From Cacajao melanocephalus (lineage: Eukaryota > Chordata > Mammalia > Primates > Pitheciidae), in assembly GCA_963573385.1 (NCBI GenBank), contig CAUYLG010061952.1, forward strand, positions 58,745 to 122,744: a stretch of 64,000 bases of DNA, in the 5' to 3' direction. Below are positions 61,926 to 64,000 of the stretch, one piece after another (positions within the stretch are counted from its first letter, which is position 1; every line of letters starts with the position of its first letter). The translations under genes and the position numbers were made by a program. Under the pieces are notes generated by a model, which did no database searches, was not told where the DNA came from, and saw only the letters and a list, made by a program, of their open reading frames with translations.

Positions 61926-62682
61926 AAACTGCCTGCTCAAGTGGCTCCTTGACCCCCTTTAACCTAATAGACACCTCAAGCAGGAGAGCCCTGGCTGACA
62001 TCTGGCGGAAACCCTTCTGGGACTAAGCTTCCAGAGGAAGGAACAGGCAGCAATCTTTGCTGTTTTGCAGCCCTTACAGGTGATTCCCAATCAAGCAGGG
62101 TCTGGAGTGCACCTCCAAAGGACCTTTAGCAGAGGGGTCTGTTAGAAGGAAAACTATAAAACAGAAAGAAATAGCTTCAACATCAGCATAAAGAATGTCC
62201 ACTCAGAGAACCCATCCAAAAGTCACCAACTTCAAAGACCAAAGCTAGATAAACCCACAAAGACGGGAAGAAACCAGTGCAAAAAGGCTGAAATCAGCAA
62301 AAACCAGATCTCTCCATCTCCAGGGGATCGCAACTCCTCACCAGCAAGGGAACAAAACTGGGTAGAGAATGAGTTTGACAAACTAACAGAAGCAGGCTTC
62401 AGATGGTGAGTAATAATAAACTTTTCTGAGCTAAAGGAGCATGTTCTAACCCAATGCAAGGAAACTAATAACCTTGAAGAAAGGTTAGACAAAATGCTAA
62501 CTAGAATAACCAGCATAGAGAAGAACATAAACGACTTGATGAAGCTGAAAAACACAGCACAAGAACTTCATAAAGCATACACAAGTTTCAATAGCTGAAT
62601 CGATCAAGTGAACAAAAGGACATCAGAGATTGAAAATCAACTCAATGAAGTAAAGCAAGAAGGCAAGGTTAGAGAAAAATGA

Positions 62683-63072
62683 GTGAAAAGAAATGAACAA
62701 AGCTTCCAAGAAATATGGAATTATGTGAAAAGATCAAATCTACATTTAATCTGTGTACCTGAATGTAATGGGGAGAATGAAACCAAGTTGGAAAACACTC
62801 TTCATGATATTATCCAGGCGAACTTCCCCAACTTAGCAAGGCAGGCCAACATTCAAATTCAGGAAATACAGAGAACACCACAAAGGTATTCCTTGAGAAA
62901 AGCAATCCCAAGGCACATAATTGTCAGATTCACCAAAGTTGAAATAAAGGAAAAAAATGCTAAAGGCAACCAGAGAGAGAGGTCAGGTTACCTGCAAAGG
63001 GAAGCCCTTCAGATTTCTTGGCAGAAACCCTATAAGCCAGAAGAGAGTAGGGGCAATATTCAACATTGTTAA
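62683..63072 (+). pseudogene. L1 ORF1p C-terminal remnant
   Basis: A 129-codon open stretch covering the RNA-binding RRM-like and C-terminal domains of L1 ORF1p, recognised by LENTLHDIIQANFPNLAR and RHIIVRFTKVEIKEKNAK. The coiled-coil half upstream (about 62265-62680) is broken by stops and frameshifts, and the normal start is mutated. The end is also frameshifted. Not functional. Confidence 0.85.
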
Positions 63073-63348
63073 AAACAACAACAAAAAAAGAATTTTCAAC
63101 CCCAAATTTCATATCCAGCCAAACAAAGCTTCATGAGTGAAGGAGAAATAAAGTTTTTTACAGACAAGCAACTGCTGAGAGATTTTGTCACCACGAGGCC
63201 TGCCTTACAAGAGCTCCTGAAGGAAGCACTAAACATGGAAAGGAACAACCAATACCAGCCACTGCAAAAGCATACCAAAATGTAAGGACCATCAACACTA
63301 TGACGAAACTGCATCAACTAATGAACAAAACAACCAGCTAGCATCAAA

Positions 63349-63459
63349 ATGACAGGATCAAATTCGTACATAACAATATTACCCTTAAATGTAAATGTGC
63401 TAAATGCCCCAATTAAAAGACACAGACTAGCAAATTGGATAAAAAGTCAAGACCCATAG
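63349..63459 (+). pseudogene. L1 ORF2 start, stopped after 36 codons
   Basis: ATG in the context aaaatgacaggatcaaattc is the L1 ORF2 start. Asparagine 14 of the endonuclease domain is kept. A TAG at 63457-63459, where related copies have a serine codon after gaccca, ends the frame. L1 homology continues past it. Confidence 0.85.
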
Positions 63460-63733
63460 TTATGCTGTATTCAGGAGACCCATATCACATCCAAAGACAC
63501 ACATAGGCTCAAAGTAAAGGGATGGAGGAAGATTTACCAAGCAAATGGAGAGCAAAAAAAAGCAAGGGTTGTAATCCTAGTATCTGATAAAACGCACTTT
63601 AAACCAACAAAGATCAAAAGAGACAAAGAAGGGCATTACATAATGGTAAAGGGATCAATGCAACAAGAAGAGCTCACTATCCTAAATATGTATGCACCCA
63701 ATACAGGAGCACCCAAATACATAAAGCAAGTTC

Positions 63734-64000
63734 TTTTTTTTTTTTAATTTTTATTGTATTTTAGGTTTTGGGGTACGTGTGAAGAACATGCAAGATTGTT
63801 GCATAGGTACACACGTGGCAGTGTGATTTGCTGCTTTCCTCCCCTTCACCCATATCAGGCATTTCTTCCCATGCTATCTCTCCCCACCTCCCCACCTCCC
63901 ACTGTCCCTCCCCTATTTCCCCCCCAACAGACCCCTGTGTGTAGTGCTCCCCTCCCTATGTCCATGTGTTCTTATTGTTCATCACCCACCTATGAGTGAG
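63734..64000 (-). mobile_element. L1 3' tail inserted in the L1 5' half; continues past the window
   Basis: Antisense L1 3' UTR starts with a T run, then gtattttaggttttggggta, gcaagattgttgcataggta and ctccctatgtccatgtgttc. It cuts the plus-strand L1 ORF2. The other end is outside the window. Confidence 0.9.

Larger units (their letters stand above)
61929..63733 (+). mobile_element. L1 5' half (5' UTR end, ORF1, ORF2 start), inverted relative to the adjacent tail
   Basis: Sense L1 runs from ctgcctgctcaagtggctcc in the 5' UTR through ORF1 and the inter-ORF spacer. ORF2 begins at 63349 and continues to atacataaagcaagttcttt at 63733. There another L1 tail in antisense interrupts it. The ORF1 start codon position reads ACG (62263-62265) in the context cacaaagacgggaag. 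Confidence 0.9.

Noticed and set aside
62232..62555. 107-codon minus-strand frame
   Set aside because: Antisense shadow of the L1 ORF1 coiled-coil region.

Overview
The window looks like primate nuclear DNA from a gene-poor, AT-rich region. The main evidence is dispersed repeats: four Alu elements (29953-30249 minus, 48670-48970 plus, 56281-56509 minus, 60322-60648 plus), many L1 pieces of several ages, MaLR and ERV1-type LTRs, MIR and L2 relics, and small DNA transposons. Alu fixes it as primate; the species cannot be told from the sequence alone. No protein-coding gene, exon chain, rRNA, tRNA or CRISPR array can be supported. The longest open frames (up to about 150 codons) are either shadows inside repeats or random frames in AT-rich DNA. 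The only frames with recognisable protein content are broken L1 ORF1/ORF2 remnants.

Layout. 1-1408: GC-richer ERV1-type LTR with CCAAT and TATA boxes and a tandem ~70-bp repeat. 2886-8600: stack of minus-strand L1 pieces, including a 140-bp L1 tail with target-site duplication and an L1MA-like copy carrying a small inverted patch. 9205-10173: MIR and MER5A-like element. 12465-14215: plus-strand L1 ORF2/3' end split by a THE1/MST-type LTR. 17668-18257 and 22326-22632: two Tigger-like DNA elements flanked by TA. 29656-30400: old L1 split by an Alu. 31236-36238: ~5-kb minus-strand L1 with preserved 5' end, missing 3' end and a 240-bp CTTT tract. 38529-39062: MLT1 LTR with perfect 5-bp duplication. 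41380-46205: dispersed old L1 pieces around an ERV1-like LTR/leader, which lies between two 98-bp inverted arms. 47098-53374: MIRs, an Alu, a 101-bp tandem duplication rich in palindromes, an L1 and a diverged 190-bp duplication. 58790-59700: L2. 61567-64000: L1 with twin-priming (inverted 5' half) topology, interrupted by another L1 tail. The stretches between show no recognisable feature.

The most unusual structure is the pair of 98-bp arms at 43609-43706 and 45210-45307 (96 of 98 positions complementary, no gaps), enclosing 1.5 kb of retroviral LTR/leader sequence. Next are the 101-bp near-perfect tandem duplication at 50688-50889 and the rearranged L1 copies. Nothing here works together as a gene system; the window records successive insertions, local duplications and template-switch events. 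Repeat family names come from remembered consensus motifs, not from a database search, so subfamily labels are tentative.
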